This document shows positions 48,601-49,089 of a stretch of DNA of 49,089 nucleotides, piece by piece. The stretch is from the NCBI GenBank assembly GCA_003213355.1, contig QCND01000002.1:1-49089 (forward strand), in the 5' to 3' direction. Within the stretch, counting starts at the first letter, position 1. Each line of letters opens with the position of its first letter. A model generated the notes under the pieces. That model was not told where the DNA came from, searched no databases, and was given only the letters and a program-made list of their open reading frames with translations. Both the position numbers and the translations under genes were made by a program. The DNA comes from Prochlorococcus sp. AG-424-E20 (GTDB lineage: Bacteria > Cyanobacteriota > Cyanobacteriia > PCC-6307 > Cyanobiaceae).

Positions 48601-49089
48601 TTAAGCTTTCCAGTCTTTAAAGATTTTCCGAATAACTTCTTTGTTACTGCATACGCTTAGCGATGGGTTCTTTAAATATCTATTTGCAGCATCCTTGATT
48701 TCTTTACTAGTTATACTTTCGAGTCTTTGCAGAATTTCTTTATCGTGATCCTTGGTTAGCCCAATTCCTAAAAGATGAGCTTTATGTTCAGCTCTTTGAC
48801 TAATACTCTGCAAAGAATGAGCCATTTGACCTCGATATTTTATTTTTACAAGATCTAATTCTTCAGGAGAGATTTCACTATTGATAACTTTCTCCCAACA
48901 CTCTTTAAGTAATTGAAGAGTAATGATCCCTTTTTCTTCACTTGTTGAAGCGTGCATAATAAAGGGTGTTTGCTGCTCTCTAATAGGATGATAAATGCCT
49001 GCTTCATAAACTACTCCATATTTTTCCCTGAGAACCTTAAATAATAAACTTGACATTCCATAACCTAAGTAACAAGATAATAATCTAAG
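48601..49089 (-). CDS. M16-family processing peptidase, C-terminal part truncated by window end
   Basis: Frame open to the window edge (LRLLSCYLGYGMSSLLFKVLREKYGVVYEAGIY...), typical of M16 C-terminal domains. Confidence 0.88.
   Translation of the reverse strand, partial: LRLLSCYLGYGMSSLLFKVLREKYGVVYEAGIYHPIREQQTPFIMHASTSEEKGIITLQLLKECWEKVINSEISPEELDLVKIKYRGQMAHSLQSISQRAEHKAHLLGIGLTKDHDKEILQRLESITSKEIKDAANRYLKNPSLSVCSNKEVIRKIFKDWKA

Noticed and set aside
1-49089. CRISPR arrays, tRNA/rRNA genes, insertion sequences, prophage genes
   Set aside because: No regularly spaced direct repeats, cloverleaf-like blocks, transposase or phage-type proteins noticed; not tested with dedicated software

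Overview
The window is an AT-rich (low-GC) chromosomal segment that reads as a marine picocyanobacterium. Gene content (Psb28, GUN4, SipA/DUF3148, GlnA, PurK followed by 6S RNA, PhnD-C-E) and compact layout fit Prochlorococcus, possibly a low-light NATL-like lineage; that assignment is inference, not a database result. Two conserved blocks (about 1-21.6 kb and 35.4-49.1 kb) hold recognisable housekeeping and photosynthesis genes. Between them (about 21.7-35.1 kb) lies a low-coding-density region of short, mostly orphan genes, including several small ORFs absent from the supplied track. Most notable observations: (1) a 48-aa protein with a twin CX3C motif; (2) a very divergent MTHFR-fold protein; (3) a family-4-type uracil-DNA glycosylase that appears to lack three of four Fe-S ligand cysteines; (4) a small protein built of six 11-residue repeats; (5) a perfect 18-bp palindrome where nadA and a divergent phosphoesterase gene meet head to head; (6) a 6S RNA with a clear closing stem behind purK; (7) several strong inverted repeats in intergenic regions. 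I saw no tRNA, rRNA, CRISPR array, transposase or prophage genes. No searches or folding were run; all family calls come from reading the translations.
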